NCBI GenBank assembly: GCA_964035575.1
Contig: OZ037906.1
Span: forward strand, 186,001-250,000
Direction of reading: 5' to 3'
Origin: Rhynchopus sp. YZ270_cl-10
Taxonomy: Eukaryota > Euglenozoa > Diplonemea > Diplonemida > Diplonemidae
DNA length: 64,000 nt
The number at the start of each line of letters is the position of its first letter. Position 1 is the stretch's first letter. The notes under the pieces were generated by a model. It saw only the letters and a list, made by a program, of their open reading frames with translations, was not told the origin of the DNA and made no database searches. Shown piece by piece: positions 29,938 through 40,632 of this stretch. Made by a program: the position numbers and the translations under genes.

Positions 29938-30874
29938 CGGGTCTGTGTAATGTTTCCTATGGGAAGAGATGAAGAGAGAGGAGGAGGAGGAGGGGGGAGG
30001 GGGGAGGGAGAGGGTCGAGAATATGTGTGGGGTGCTCCCCACGTATTGCGTGTTGATGCGTATTCTGGGAGGCTTGTGGCTCAGTGGGGAGGGTGGGTGA
30101 ATAGTGTTGCGAGTAGAGGTCAAATGTGACAGCATGCTTGGCAAGTGATGTATGTGAATATCACCGGGGTCTGGTGGTTAAAAAGTCTCCACAGAGTTGG
30201 GAGGTAAACCGTGGAGTTAATCCGGTTGGAAGTGTGGTATGCGATGCACAATAGGCGAAGCAAACAGAGGAAGGGGAGAATGGAAAATGGTGTGGAAAGC
30301 AATGGGAGGGGTGGATTTGAACTTTTTGAATACAACATATTTGGGGAATGTGGAGGGTGAAACAAGGGTGAAGGGTGAAGGGTGAAGGGGAGGCAGCTCA
30401 CAAGCAGCAAGAGGCCTGCACACAGCTCATACGTGTGGTCTTGTGTTCAAGTGCAGGTGGGGTACAGCACGCAGCATGTGGTTGTGGGAGTTATGTCCGA
30501 AAAGGATTAGCTTCTCCTCCCACACCACACACATCGCACACACACACCACCAAAGCTGGCACCACACGGCTGTGTGCAGGCTTCTCCTCTCTCCTCTCTG
30601 GCCACTTCCAAACACAGCAGGTTGCACAAAAAAAGAAAAATAAAAAGAAAAAGGCAGATTCATAATCAAACTCAAACCCAAACGTCAGCAACAGGAGCAT
30701 AACATAACATCGGATTGAGCAAACACAAACGCAGGGGGGAATGCGGTACAAACAAAATGCGGCGACAATCAGGCCACACAGCACTCGTGTGCGCTATCAA
30801 AAGGAACACGTTCTTGTGCAGGCCCAACAGCAGCAGCATCACAAGCAGCACATGCAGCAGCAGCACTGCCCACC
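29938..30874. other. Intergenic, no gene seen
   Basis: Contains a GGTGAAG microrepeat (30358-30390) and moderately complex sequence with (CA)-rich words at 30520-30550. No repeat family of the window was recognised here. Confidence 0.45.
29957..30010 (-). promoter_or_regulatory. Candidate splice acceptor before nitrilase gene
   Basis: On the gene strand a C/T-only run of more than 30 nt (CCTCCTCCTCTCTCTTCATC, CTCTTCCCATAG) ends in AG 19 nt before the ATG. This is the clearest acceptor-like site in the window and would exclude the longer N-terminal frame. Confidence 0.45.
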
Positions 30875-31153
30875 TCAGTAGTACGGCGAGTACGCAGCAA
30901 GACGTGCACGGCGCACAGACGCAGACAGCGCAATGTCGCTTGCCACAGCACTCGCGTGTGCGTTTGCAATCGCTGCGTCTGCTGTGTACGGGTACGACGA
31001 GTAACGCGGCGACAGCGGCACGTACGAACGTGCAGCCGCAATGTCGGCAGCCGCACGTGCACTTGCGGCAGCTGCAGCAGCGTCAGCCGCAAGGATCGAC
31101 GACGTGTACGACGGGTATACCGGTGCCGGTGCGTAGTACGGGTAGTAGGACAT
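30875..31153 (-). CDS. Small Ala/Tyr-rich protein
   Basis: 92 residues starting MSYYPYYAPAPVYPSYTSS and ending LAAYSPYY. An Ala-rich centre (AADAAAAAASARAAADIAAA) could form a helix, and Tyr/Pro-rich ends repeat YPYY, YPSY and SPYY. No signal peptide, membrane helix or known domain. Composition recalls structural or coat proteins, but nothing supports a function. The frame is open 60 codons further upstream, but that part has 3' acceptor-like and low-complexity features, so I prefer the internal ATG. GC and codon choice match the other genes. Confidence 0.55.
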   Translation of the reverse strand: MSYYPYYAPAPVYPSYTSSILAADAAAAAASARAAADIAAARSYVPLSPRYSSYPYTADAAIANAHASAVASDIALSASVRRARLAAYSPYY

Positions 31154-32054
31154 CTTCTTGTTGTGTGTGGGTGAGGTGTTAAGAAGGGTGTGTGTTTTGT
31201 CTGCAGGTGTGTGGTGTCGTGTCGTGGTGTTTGTTGGAGAACAGAAGTGTGCACGAAAGGCAGAACTAATCAAGCAGCTTGCACAGGTGCAGGCATCTGA
31301 TTTACACAAAGGTGCGCCATAACGCTTGGCCACAGTTCAAAATCACATCGCAAAAACCCGCAAACCTTCAGCGTGCCTTGGGATCCTGTCACAGAACCGG
31401 TGAAAGCCAAAGGACGCGTGATTTTTGGACGAGGTGCGGGTGAAACTGTTGAGAGGAAGACAAAATGTGAGAAAGAAAAAATGATCCATTCAGTTTTGAT
31501 TGGCCTTGTTCTGAAAACAGGGGCCACGCGTGAAATAACGTGAAAAACAAAACATGATGCAGGGCACATAACACATCAATGAGAGTTTATGTTCTATTTT
31601 TTTTTTTTTTTTCCTTTTGAAAAAAAATAATTCGGTCGACGTTTTCCCCGTTACTGCCCTGAGAAAAACTGGTAGGAACAGGAAGATACAAAAGCTAAGC
31701 GAACCTCCCCCCCGACGACACTTTTGTTCTAAAAGATGAGATTTCCACTATTGTGGAACAAACACCCCTCACCCTCACCCCTCACCTCACTCTACCCTCC
31801 AGGGCTTGAAGGGCGTTTCCTTCCGCGTAAAAAAAAACCATTGGCATTTCCCCATGGATGAGTCCCACTATTACAACCAAGATTAGTTTTGTATTGTTGC
31901 AGGGGCGAGAAAAGCACCTAGGTTATTTTAGTGTGCAAAAACGCTTTGACAGAACCTGTGCTTCAGCCACCTTGAAATGCGTGTACTGAGCAGCTATGGA
32001 TAGGGTGTCATCCCGTTGTCGAATTATCAAATAAAAAAAAAACCAAAGAAAAAT

Positions 32055-32166
32055 GGTGATCCGGGAGGGGTCGATATTGACAGGTCGCTGACACAGGGAC
32101 TCTATACACACACACCCTGATATTGACAGGTCGCCGACAGGTCGTTGACCGACTTCCGAAAGCACC
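32055..32166 (+). repeat. GGTGMT...AGCACC element, copy 2
   Basis: GGTGATCCGGGAGG start and CTTCCGAAAGCACC end. It holds two GATATTGACAGGTCGC blocks and fewer TCGMCAGG units than copy 1. Confidence 0.7.
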
Positions 32167-32170
32167 AAAA

Positions 32171-32213
32171 AAGTTTGTAAGATGACCCTAAGCCTCTCGT
32201 GCTTAGTCACCTT
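32171..32213 (+). repeat. Family 1 stem-loop, consensus-like
   Basis: AGTTTGTAAGATGACCCTAA, GCCTCTCGTGCTTAGTCACC. It begins 5 nt after the GGTGMT element. Confidence 0.8.
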
Positions 32214-32544
32214 GATCACATTCGTTATCGCGCAACAAAAAAGTTTGCAACAAAAGCGACCCGCCTCCAATAAATCCATTACATTGCCGAAAGCTATTTT
32301 GTTAATAGCTGTGACACGGGACAGATTGGGGTGGTCTTTCGGGGACAGGGGGGAAAGTGTAAATTTGGTCGGTGCAAAAAAAAAAAAAAAAAAAAAAAAA
32401 AACGCTCTGAATGACGAGAAAAAAGAAAAAAAAATCAATGATGAATGTGCCTTATGTGAGTTAGTGCACACATTAAACCCAGTAGCAATGGTGTGATCAA
32501 AAAAACCTGCCCAAACCTATCTCGCCCGGGCCTAATTACCCTGG

Positions 32545-32665
32545 GCATCCAACGATCCTCATTCGTTACCTGACGAGAGGAGGCGGAGTAGGGACGTAGT
32601 AGCGGTATCCACGGAGCGAGAGATACGTGAGGAAAAGGCTGCGTGGAGTTCACACGAGAAAAAAG
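32545..32665 (-). repeat. PLAC8-region repeat, reverse copy
   Basis: CGTTACCTGACGAGAGGAGG, GTAGTAGCGGTATCCACGGA and GGCTGCGTGGAG are the reverse complement of segments at 50410-50520 and 52610-52710. It is one of the few repeats seen in both directions. Confidence 0.65.
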
Positions 32666-33341
32666 CGAGGTGTCTACACGTCATCAATTTTTCAAAAAAA
32701 AAATCCACAACAATAGGTCGGAATACCACTCTGCACACAAACACTCCGCTTTCTTTTCCGTCAATGAAATTCTACTATCACAAACAACCTAGAGAGCTAC
32801 ATTTTCCTGAAGTCAAAAAAAAAAAACCACCAGGGGGTGGCGTCAAAACAAAAACGCGCCAAGGATACCTCCTGCAAAAACAAAACAGTGTCTTTCGGGT
32901 TCCAACAAAGTGTACGTCACCTCAAACCCCTCTCTAAAAAAGGAGTGAAGGGGTGGGGGGGAGACAAAATGCAGGTGGGAAGCGTGTCAAAAACGGCTCT
33001 GTCGTGAACGCTTCCATTCTCCCTGAAGATTGGGGGGTGGTGCGGGGGGGTGCGGAATAATTTATTTCACGATTTTCCAAAGGAATAACTGTGCAGGTGT
33101 TGCACACGACGCAAGAAAGGGGGGGGGGGAAAGTGGCAGTTAGAAGGTATCCTCCCAGGTCACTGTTATTCTCAGTGTTTTTGGTGTTTTTTCTTTTGTA
33201 TCGACAATCGCTAAAATCACGACTCGAAAAATTCAAAAAGGAAAAAAAAAAATAAAATATTTTTTTCACAGATAAACCTACGCTCGCGCGTGGTCACCTC
33301 AAGAAGAATCGTTGATGAATGTGTCTCGGCTGTATAAAGAT

Positions 33342-33789
33342 TACTGGGGGGGGCCGAATAAACGAGGTAATTCGAATAAAGCACGTACGTCGAATAAAGC
33401 ACGCATTTGAAAAATGGGTTTTTTGCTTTTTTTTGCGTCGAATAAAGCACGTACGTGTTTTATTCGACTTTTTGAACTTTTCCTGTGTTGTGACAAGGTA
33501 GTTCGTATTTTGTGAAAATTTAAGTCGCTGAAATTTTGTTCATTTTTCCGTATATCCCCCACCACAAGCCGGGATTGGCTCGGAAATGCAGCAAAATCAC
33601 CTCTTGGGCGAAAAAAAAATCGAAAAAAAATTGTGACTGGAAAAACTTTCCAAAAAGTTCAAAAAGGCGAATAAAGCACGTACGTGCTTTATTCGCCTTT
33701 TCGAACTTTTTTTTTTTTAAAACCTCAGGATCTGAAGTGTAGGGACGCCTAATAAAACACGTACGTGCTTTATTCGACCCCCCCCAGTA
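33342..33789. mobile_element. TA-flanked MITE with CTGGGGGGG ends (GCACGTACGTG type)
   Basis: TA-CTGGGGGGGGCCGAATAAA at the left mirrors TTTATTCGACCCCCCCCAG-TA at the right. GAATAAAGCACGTACGTG and its complement recur at 33376, 33440 and 33667, so each end folds on itself. A reverse copy of the shared core (33502-33590) sits inside. No coding frame. Confidence 0.78.
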
Positions 33790-34041
33790 AAGACGACCAA
33801 AAAAAAAAAAAATGCATTTACCTTTTACCTTAAAGTCATTCTTTAGTAAGAGTGAAATTGAAGGTTTTTTTTTTTCGCCATTAGATTGCTTTGCCAGTAA
33901 TCTGTGATGGTTCAGTCATCAGCTAAAATGGAGCGGGGGTGGTGGTGGGGGGGGGGGGGGGGGGGCTAACAGCGGTGTGCGGACCAAAGGAATGAAAAAA
34001 AAAACTTTGTTTTTTTTGAAAGAAAGACAAGAAAGAGAGAG

Positions 34042-34084
34042 AAGTTGGTAGAGATGGACCTAAGCCTCTCGTGCTTTGTCACCT
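34042..34084 (+). repeat. Family 1 stem-loop
   Basis: AGTTGGTAGAGATGGACCTA, AGCCTCTCGTGCTTTGTCAC. One right-arm base is changed. Confidence 0.7.
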
Positions 34085-34152
34085 AAAAGAAAAAAGGTAG
34101 ATGCCTTCGCTGGGCACAACCCCGTTTTATCAGCATACATTCAGAAGAAAAA

Positions 34153-34154
<2 letters not shown>

Positions 34155-34188
<34 letters not shown>
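34155..34188. repeat. (CA)n microsatellite
   Basis: A pure CA run of about 17 units. Confidence 0.95.
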
Positions 34189-34189
<1 letters not shown>

Positions 34190-34271
34190 TAGTAATTTCA
34201 ACGAAATTGTGGCGGAGGAACCAGACACTATTGGAAGAAAGGGAGTAGGGGGGTATAAAAAAAGAGGAAAA

Positions 34272-34316
34272 GGGTTTTGTGAGATGACCTGAGCCTACTG
34301 CCGTTGTTTCGTCACA
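34272..34316 (+). repeat. Family 1 stem-loop, decayed
   Basis: TTTTGTGAGATGACCTGAGC, CTACTGCCGTTG, TTTCGTCAC. Flanks are recognisable; the stem is lost. Confidence 0.45.
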
Positions 34317-34989
34317 TTAGAAGTAGAGATAATACGGACCTTATTTTACTCTTTGCCATTACTACTATTTTTTCTCGGGGCACAGACAGAAATATTATTG
34401 TTCTCAGAATACGCGTTATATACCGTGACTCGTGTTTGCTGTCTGAAAGGGTGAAACTGATACTGTTTCGTGGAGTTCTGGCCTGATTTTCTTTAAAAAA
34501 AAACACGTTGTAACTATCGTTTTGGTGCATTTGCCATGAGTGTTCATCTGTTCGTCTCGGACTGTCCAAGAGTCTCGATTTTTTTGGCATTTTTGTTCGA
34601 TTTTTTTTTTGTGTCAGAAAACCCCCACGGTTGTCCACCAAAAAAAACGCGACACTTCATTTCTATTCAAAAGGGGAGGAAAACTGTGTACCTGTGTCCA
34701 GGCACCACAGGTGCACAGTTTATAGGACAGACGTGAAAACAAAACATAAAACGCAAAAACGTGCAGTAAAAAAAAATACATCAAACGTTTGTCAGAGGAA
34801 GTGCACCTCACTGAACGTGCATCAAGGAGTGGTAGGACATAGGCACAACACAGTTCGTCTGGGTACCACATTCCAAAGTGTGCCACAATGGTACCACAAA
34901 AAAACGAAGCATACACACTGCTCTAAATGCTCCGTTATTTTTTATACTTTAGTCTATTGCCTTTCGACAGGGAAGAGAAAAGAGAAGAG

Positions 34990-35029
34990 TGCAAAACGCC
35001 CCACCGTTCATCGGACGCAGGTGAACTGA
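34990..35029 (+). repeat. Family 2 repeat, partial
   Basis: AGTGCAAAACGCCCCACCG, TTCATCGGACGCAGG, TGAACTG. CCG...CGG can pair. No T-loop hairpin. Confidence 0.5.
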
Positions 35030-35156
35030 AGAAAAATAATTGGATAAATGCGTCTAAGGAAACTTCAGCTTGCTTAGCCCTTGGGAAAAGAATTGGCAGA
35101 GAGGGAGCGTCTAGAAGTATAGAAAAAACACCTGCTTCGCTAACAAGCGGAACATA

Positions 35157-35237
35157 GGGGGAAGCCCTCTAGTGAACAGTGTATCTTGGTATGACCGGGT
35201 GCACCGTGGGGTGGGTATCCCAACTATGCAGTCCTAC
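35157..35237 (+). repeat. AAGCCCTCT...TGCACCGTGGGG repeat
   Basis: GGGGAAGCCCTCTAGTGAAC, AGTGTATCTTGGTATGACCG, GGTGCACCGTGGGGTGG. It is a diverged relative of 35926-36008. Confidence 0.55.
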
Positions 35238-35276
35238 AATCCATTTTGTGGTTAACATCTTTAAAAAAAAAGGGAG

Positions 35277-35384
35277 ATAGTCAGACTTACCCTACCCTAT
35301 TTTGAAAAAGTTCAGACTTGCCCTAAAAGTGTTTTTAGGGCAAGTCTGAACTTTTTCAAAATAGGGTAGGGTAAGTCTGACTAT
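35277..35384. mobile_element. 108-bp near-perfect palindrome (foldback element)
   Basis: Arms of about 52 bp start ATAGTCAGACTTACCCTACC and meet at a GTG(T) loop. GGGAG and CCCCT outside the arms extend the symmetry. Such identity between arms implies recent insertion or recent arm conversion. It has no coding capacity. Confidence 0.9.
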
Positions 35385-35696
35385 TCCCCTAAAAAAACAT
35401 CTTTTCGAAGATATTTGATAATACTGTGCGAATCCTCCTTTCAACAACCCTGAGCTCTCTGTAGGGAACACCCACAAAAGGAAGAGAGTTCTATCACTCG
35501 TTAAACCCTTTGAAAGGGCAATGTCCATGAAAGCAGTCCGGTTGTTTGTGTAGGCGAAATCGTATATAAAAATGTTCATTCAAAAAAATGATGAATGTGT
35601 CTTGCTGTGAGCAACACACACAAAAAAAAGAGCGGAAAATTGTAAGATGAGTCCCTAGGAAGTCTTCTGGAATAAGAAGAAGAAGAAAATGTGAAG

Positions 35697-35772
35697 TTGA
35701 TAGTGCAAAACGCCAGATGGGACGCAGGACACTGACACTCCGTGGGGTTATCGAACCCCCGGAGTGCTGTAC
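35697..35772 (+). repeat. Family 2 repeat, complete
   Basis: GTTGATAGTGCAAAACGCCA, GGGACGCAGGACACTG, then CACTCCG...CGGAGTG enclosing GGGGTTATCGAACCCC. Stem bases differ from the 26578 copy but still pair. A family 1 remnant (GTAAGATGAGTCCCTAGGA) precedes it at 35642. Confidence 0.75.
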
Positions 35773-35925
35773 TTGAGAGGAGAAAACAAAACAAAGAGCG
35801 AACCCAGCACAAAAAAAAAAAAAAAAAAAGAAGAAACGAAACCGTGGCCCCTCCACCCAACCTCACCAAAAAACATCACCCCCCCTCCCTCCCTTGCACC
35901 CCCCAAAAAAAGTTGAATTGAAATA

Positions 35926-36008
35926 CAAAGCCCTCTTGTGACAGTGTACCTTTGGTACACGACCGGTGCACCGTGGGGGTGGACCCCCAACCATGTGGTC
36001 CTGCATTC
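35926..36008 (+). repeat. GTGTACCTTTGGTACAC hairpin repeat
   Basis: GAAATACAAAGCCCTCTTGT, then the palindrome GTGTACCTTTGGTACAC, GGTGCACC, and GGGGGTGGACCCCC. Three small hairpins lie in a row. Relatives are at 20139, 35157, 41765 and 55247. Confidence 0.65.
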
Positions 36009-36751
36009 CATTTTTCAAATACGTCTGATACGAACGACGGCACCTTTTCCCACAATGAAGGAAGGTGCAAACACAACAACAAACACAACACAACAAATTT
36101 TTGATACTCTGACAACAATCAGCAATAACACATTCATGCTCCTCCTCCTCCTCCCCTCATTTCTTTCTACCTCTTGACAAACCACCTTCCATATTTTCTA
36201 GACTCTTCCTCTCTCTGCATTTTTCTCTCTCGGCAATACCGTAGACACTACCGAATGTGAGGGGAATACAAAACCAGACCAAGCTTTCCGTTGATGAATT
36301 CCATATAGATCTATGAACAATCAAAGAAGTTTTTAAAGAGTAGTTGAAACATTATTTTCATTCTTTTCTAAAACAAAAAGAAGGCAAAGAGGGTGAAACA
36401 TGCTAAAAAAAAAAACGCAGCTCGGTCTCATGCTCATACAAAGAGTGGGTAGACGTAACTGTTCCGTACTGTAAGAGAACGGAGGCGGTTCACAACCGCT
36501 CGGTAGGCCACGCAATCTCTGTATACCCAGCCTAAACAGTCTGCTATTATTTTGCACGATAGCGGGGACCCGGGCAATCATGACTCAGTTTGACAAACGC
36601 GCGCATCCAATGTCTTGGCAGATAAACATCCCTCTAGCACACATCTTTTATCACCCCATCGTGCAACAAAAACCCTCCTGTCTTTCATAATTTTCACCAA
36701 AAAAGGCCCACATCCACCAATTATCCGTATCACATCACCGAACAGTTGCAG

Positions 36752-37369
36752 TTACACTGTGTTGTGTGTTTTATGTGAATCTTCAATCAACCTCACTGTA
36801 CATACCTCTTGTTGCCGTTCAGGCTGGTGCGGCATTGCTTCGTCGAGGGCACCCCATTTGTGGAGGTTGTGCTGCACCCCTGCCTCTGTGAACAGCGAGC
36901 ACAGCTCTGGGAGGAGAAGCGCAAGGTGCGCCTGCTGGGAGGGAAGCGAGAGGGTGAAGCCGCCGTCGTGCGGGAAGACGAGACGCGGGGTTTCGCTGGC
37001 AGTCCAGTGGAGCACCGCACGGCCGGAGAGAGTCGTTTCCCCTCTGCTGCCTATAGACACCACCACTTCCCCGAGAACATGCTTTTTACGCCGAATCTCA
37101 ACAGTCTCCATGTGTTGCTCTAACAGCTGTGTGCGTGACGGCGATGGTAGAGGCGAAGGGGGCACCTCCACATCCATGTTCTGTCTCTCAAACGTCACCG
37201 CCTGGACCTCCTCATCCTCACTGTAGCCGCTCTGCTGCGTGCGCAGCCACATCAAGCAGGGCCCCTGGTAGGCTGCCTGCCGTGGGGTGGGTTTGCTCTC
37301 TTCATAGCCGAGGCTTGACATTTCAGCGCTTGCCCGTGCAGTGCTCTCTGGGGATTGTGTGTCAACCAT
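36752..37369 (-). CDS. Hypothetical protein, 205 residues
   Basis: I do not recognise this protein. It starts MVDTQSPESTARASAEMSSL; residues 1-85 are polar and probably disordered (SEDEEVQAVTFERQNMDVEV, a Pro/Ser stretch). Residues 88-185 look folded: VEIRRKKHVLGEVVVSIGSR, LSGRAVLHWTASETPRLVFP and LSLPSQQAHLALLLPELCSL suggest beta strands followed by an amphipathic helix. No signal peptide, membrane helix or Cys pattern. The frame is intact, GC-rich relative to its flanks and codirectional with all other genes, which supports coding. On the sense strand the start follows a CACTGTCGCTACC stretch. Confidence 0.6.
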   Translation of the reverse strand: MVDTQSPESTARASAEMSSLGYEESKPTPRQAAYQGPCLMWLRTQQSGYSEDEEVQAVTFERQNMDVEVPPSPLPSPSRTQLLEQHMETVEIRRKKHVLGEVVVSIGSRGETTLSGRAVLHWTASETPRLVFPHDGGFTLSLPSQQAHLALLLPELCSLFTEAGVQHNLHKWGALDEAMPHQPERQQEVCTVRLIEDSHKTHNTV

Positions 37370-39214
37370 GGTAGCGACAGTGTGATTGATGAAGGGAGTA
37401 GAAGGAGAAGTGTGAGAAAGGGGGTGTTTAGTGTAGGTGTGATAGGGTGTATGTTGTGTTTTGCTGTGGGTTGGGTTGTGGAGGGGGCGTTTGAGGAGGG
37501 ACCAGAACTTTGAACATCTTGCGAAAAGTTGACTTCTTTTTTTTTAGTTCAGCACCCCCGTTCTGAGGACCATTGGATGTGCAGTTCTGGGTCTCGACCT
37601 GGTTCTGAGGTGTACCAAAAAGGTGATAAAAAATGCACCAAAAGTAATCATAGAGTCCCTTGAGAGGGTCAAATAAAGAGTGGACAACTATACAATAAAC
37701 TATACGAATAGAGCATGCAATGAAGTGCTCTCTGGAGTTGAGAGACAAGAAAAGTATGGTTGAATAGTGAAAAAACACACACTCTCCGGTTCTCGAGGGG
37801 GTATTGAACCACGGTAACAAAAAGTAGTAACTCTGATCGGTGCGTAAGTAAGAAAGGGGGGGGGGGGGGGTAGGGGGCGCAGTGGTGTCTAAATCCCTGT
37901 ACAAATACTGTCACAAACCCATTTTTTTGAAATTTAGGTGAAGAAACCCACTAAAAAGGTCGTACCTGGCCGCAAATCGCCCTGGGGATCACCCAAATAT
38001 CCCATTAAACCACCTGACGACCTCTACAGATACTTTCCTGATTAAAAAAAATCGGTTTTTTGTGAAAAAATGGCCAAAAATGTGTAACGCTTGTGTAACG
38101 CTTTTGGGTCAATTTTCAACACTTTTCAAAAAAAAATTCTAAGGAGACATTATGCCTTCTAAACACCCGAAAAACACCTCGGTCCACATCCGGTGGGGTC
38201 CCAGGGTGGAAATGTATGGTTTTTGCAGCTTTTAGGGGTCCTGTGTGGGCCCCAGATGTATTCTGCAGTGTCTGAAACGCCTAAAAAAGCAGCATTTCCC
38301 TCACTTCTTAGCATGTTTACACACATTAAAACCCCCAAAAAATTGTCCACAGGTCCACATAAGTCCCCAAAACCACTCGAAAATGATTGCCGGACCCCAC
38401 TGGGGGTGGAATAGACTGTTTTCAGATGGTTTTTGCCCATTTTGGTGACCCCAGATCCAAATTTCTCCGATGTCACACTTCTGTCACACTTCTTGTCACA
38501 CTTCTGTCACACTTCTGTCACACTTCCTAAATCACTATTTCTGGTTCCACGGAGCACCTGTAAAGCCCCGAAAACCACTCCCATCATATTTGGGTGAGGT
38601 CCGGGGGTGGGAAAATATAGTTTTGGGGCTTTTTTGGCACCCCCAGAAATATTTTTTTTCAAAAAAAATACTCATGTTACCCTAAAAATACCTGTTCTTT
38701 GGGGTGTTCTTGGGATGATTCCCAAATGCCGACCTCAAAAGGGCCGCCGAAAAAGTCACAGAAGGCCAGAATTCGGCTCGGAATGGATGCGGGGACACCC
38801 AAATAGGCAGAAAACCCTACTTCCAAGTTAAAAAAACGCTTTTTTCTGGCCTATGAGATGCCCCCCTCCAATGTCACACTCATGTCACACTTCCTCATCC
38901 CGGCTAAAATGTGGTTTTTACGGCAAAAAAATAATTCAAAATTTTCAGCAAAGGTGTACAAAAAAATAGACTTTTGGCCCCAAAACCCCCCAGAAATCGC
39001 TCTGTGGACACATCTGAGGGGAAAAAACCTCTTTTCCTCTTGTTTTGGACTATTGAAAAAAATTGAATTTTTTGATAAATCGCCCTGTATCAAACCCCCT
39101 TAGAAAACGGTGAAAATGGGGTGAAAACGCTACAAAAAGTGTCAAAAAAAGTTCCCAAAAGTGCCAAAAAGTGCCAAAAAGGCATCAAAACGTAAGAAAT
39201 AGTCCCACAAATGT

Positions 39215-39250
<36 letters not shown>

Positions 39251-40293
39251 TTTTTTGGATAATGTTTTCTGTAACCTCTCTCTATTTTACGGCAGGTGTG
39301 ACCGGTTGAGGTGATACTTCCGGACTGAGGAAGGGCATTATTTTACTTTTTTCTTCTGTGTGTTTGTTTTCTTGTTGTAGTCTTTATTGGTGAAGGGGCT
39401 TGGCCGACGACACTGGTTTTCTGGGGTGGTTTTGTGTTTTCGGATATTTTTTTTACACTTTTTCATGATTTTTTGGGGGGTGTGACAGAAAAAAGGGTCT
39501 CACTGCGCCCCCTAAGGGGGGGGGGAAAGGGTTAATTTCGTTGATTGCTCAATTACCCTGTTGGGGTGATTGGCGACCGTATCGGAGGAACAACTTGCAG
39601 GTATATAAAAAAAATGAAGAAAACTTTGTGCATCACTGCGCACACACACACATTGAACAAAGCTTCGCGAGAATACAGTGGTACAGTGGTTAAAAAAAGT
39701 TCTGCCTAAAGAAACTGCCCGCGTAAGAAAAATCCCGCCAGAAGTTAATTCCACCATTGATTTCAATCCCGCCTTTTCTTTAGGCGTATTTCACTGTATA
39801 CTGGTGTGATCACCAAACGGATTCTCCGTGGTTCTCATACTTTAACATTTTTCTTTGTGAAAATCACTTAAGATCTCTGTACACTTTTTTTACTTCACAA
39901 CGTAAAGATTTTTGGGTAAATCACTAGAGAAAAAGATGAAATGAGTTTTTTTTTGTCTCTTTTGTCACCTATTTTAATGTACACAGTGTACATCACGTTT
40001 GCTGGATTGGGGGAGAATTTTTTGGGGTATGATGCATGAGGAAGCTTCTGCTTGACATGCAACGAAGTGATAAGGAAAATAGTGAAAAAAAAAAACGTTT
40101 GTCTGATTAGACCACTACGTAGATAGCAGCCACGAGAAAATAGTGAAAAACAAAACTTAAAAAAAAAAAGATGAAGGTGTTTCATCGGGCTGCACACACA
40201 TCCTTTTTGAAAACTGAACATAGAGAAAAAGCCTTGCACAACGCAGGGTACTAGAAACGAAAGGAGACCTCTCATTAGTGAAGGATAAAAGAA

Positions 40294-40335
40294 AAGTGTA
40301 TAAGATGATCCTAAGCCTCTCGTGCTTGGTCACCT
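40294..40335 (+). repeat. Family 1 stem-loop
   Basis: AGTGTATAAGATGATCCTAA, GCCTCTCGTGCTTGGTCACC. It lies 298 nt past the divergent PLAC8 stop. Confidence 0.75.
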
Positions 40336-40440
40336 CATAGGATAAAAACCAATGAAGTACAGAAGAAAAAAAAAGACATAAGAGGAAAGGGAAAGGTCTC
40401 GTTTGTTGTGTTGCTACCGCTTGCCAAAATAAAGTGGAAA

Positions 40441-40483
40441 AGGTCTCTCAGATGATCCTAAGCCTCCTTCTGCTTAGGTGTCT
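40441..40483 (+). repeat. Family 1 stem-loop with rebuilt stem
   Basis: GTCTCTCAGATGAT, CCTAAGC, loop CTCCTTCT, GCTTAGG. The loop is longer, but the stem is a perfect 7 bp. Confidence 0.75.
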
Positions 40484-40632
40484 AATAAACGTCTGGCAAG
40501 AGCGGGTTCACGGCATAGATTTTGTTTAATAGCTTTTGAATAATAACGAATAACTGATACTGTGTAAGAGAGCTAAAAGAAGAAAAGAATGCGCATCTCT
40601 AGAAGGGAACAATACGCACCTCAATTATTTTT

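Larger units (their letters stand above)
31154..33341. other. Intergenic, repeats only
   Basis: Contains the repeat at 32055-32166, a family 1 stem-loop, a reverse copy of the PLAC8-region repeat (32545-32660), a T run (31599-31612), an A run (32377-32402) and a G run (33119-33129). No gene seen. Confidence 0.5.
33790..36751. other. Intergenic, repeats only
   Basis: G run (33943-33966), repeats listed separately, and CGTAACTGTTCCGTACTG with CACAACCGCTCG (36457-36505), whose relative is at 62540-62583. No gene seen. Confidence 0.5.
37370..40632. other. Long intergenic with degenerate internal repeats
   Basis: From 37920 to 39200 the sequence repeats loosely about every 200 nt around CCGAAAACCACTC, GGTCCACATCCGGTGGGGTC and GGACCCCACTGGGGGTGG. 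TCACACTTCTG units occur at 38471-38527 and 38870-38893. G and T runs are at 37856 and 39219. No gene seen. It may be an old transposon too worn to place. Confidence 0.45.
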
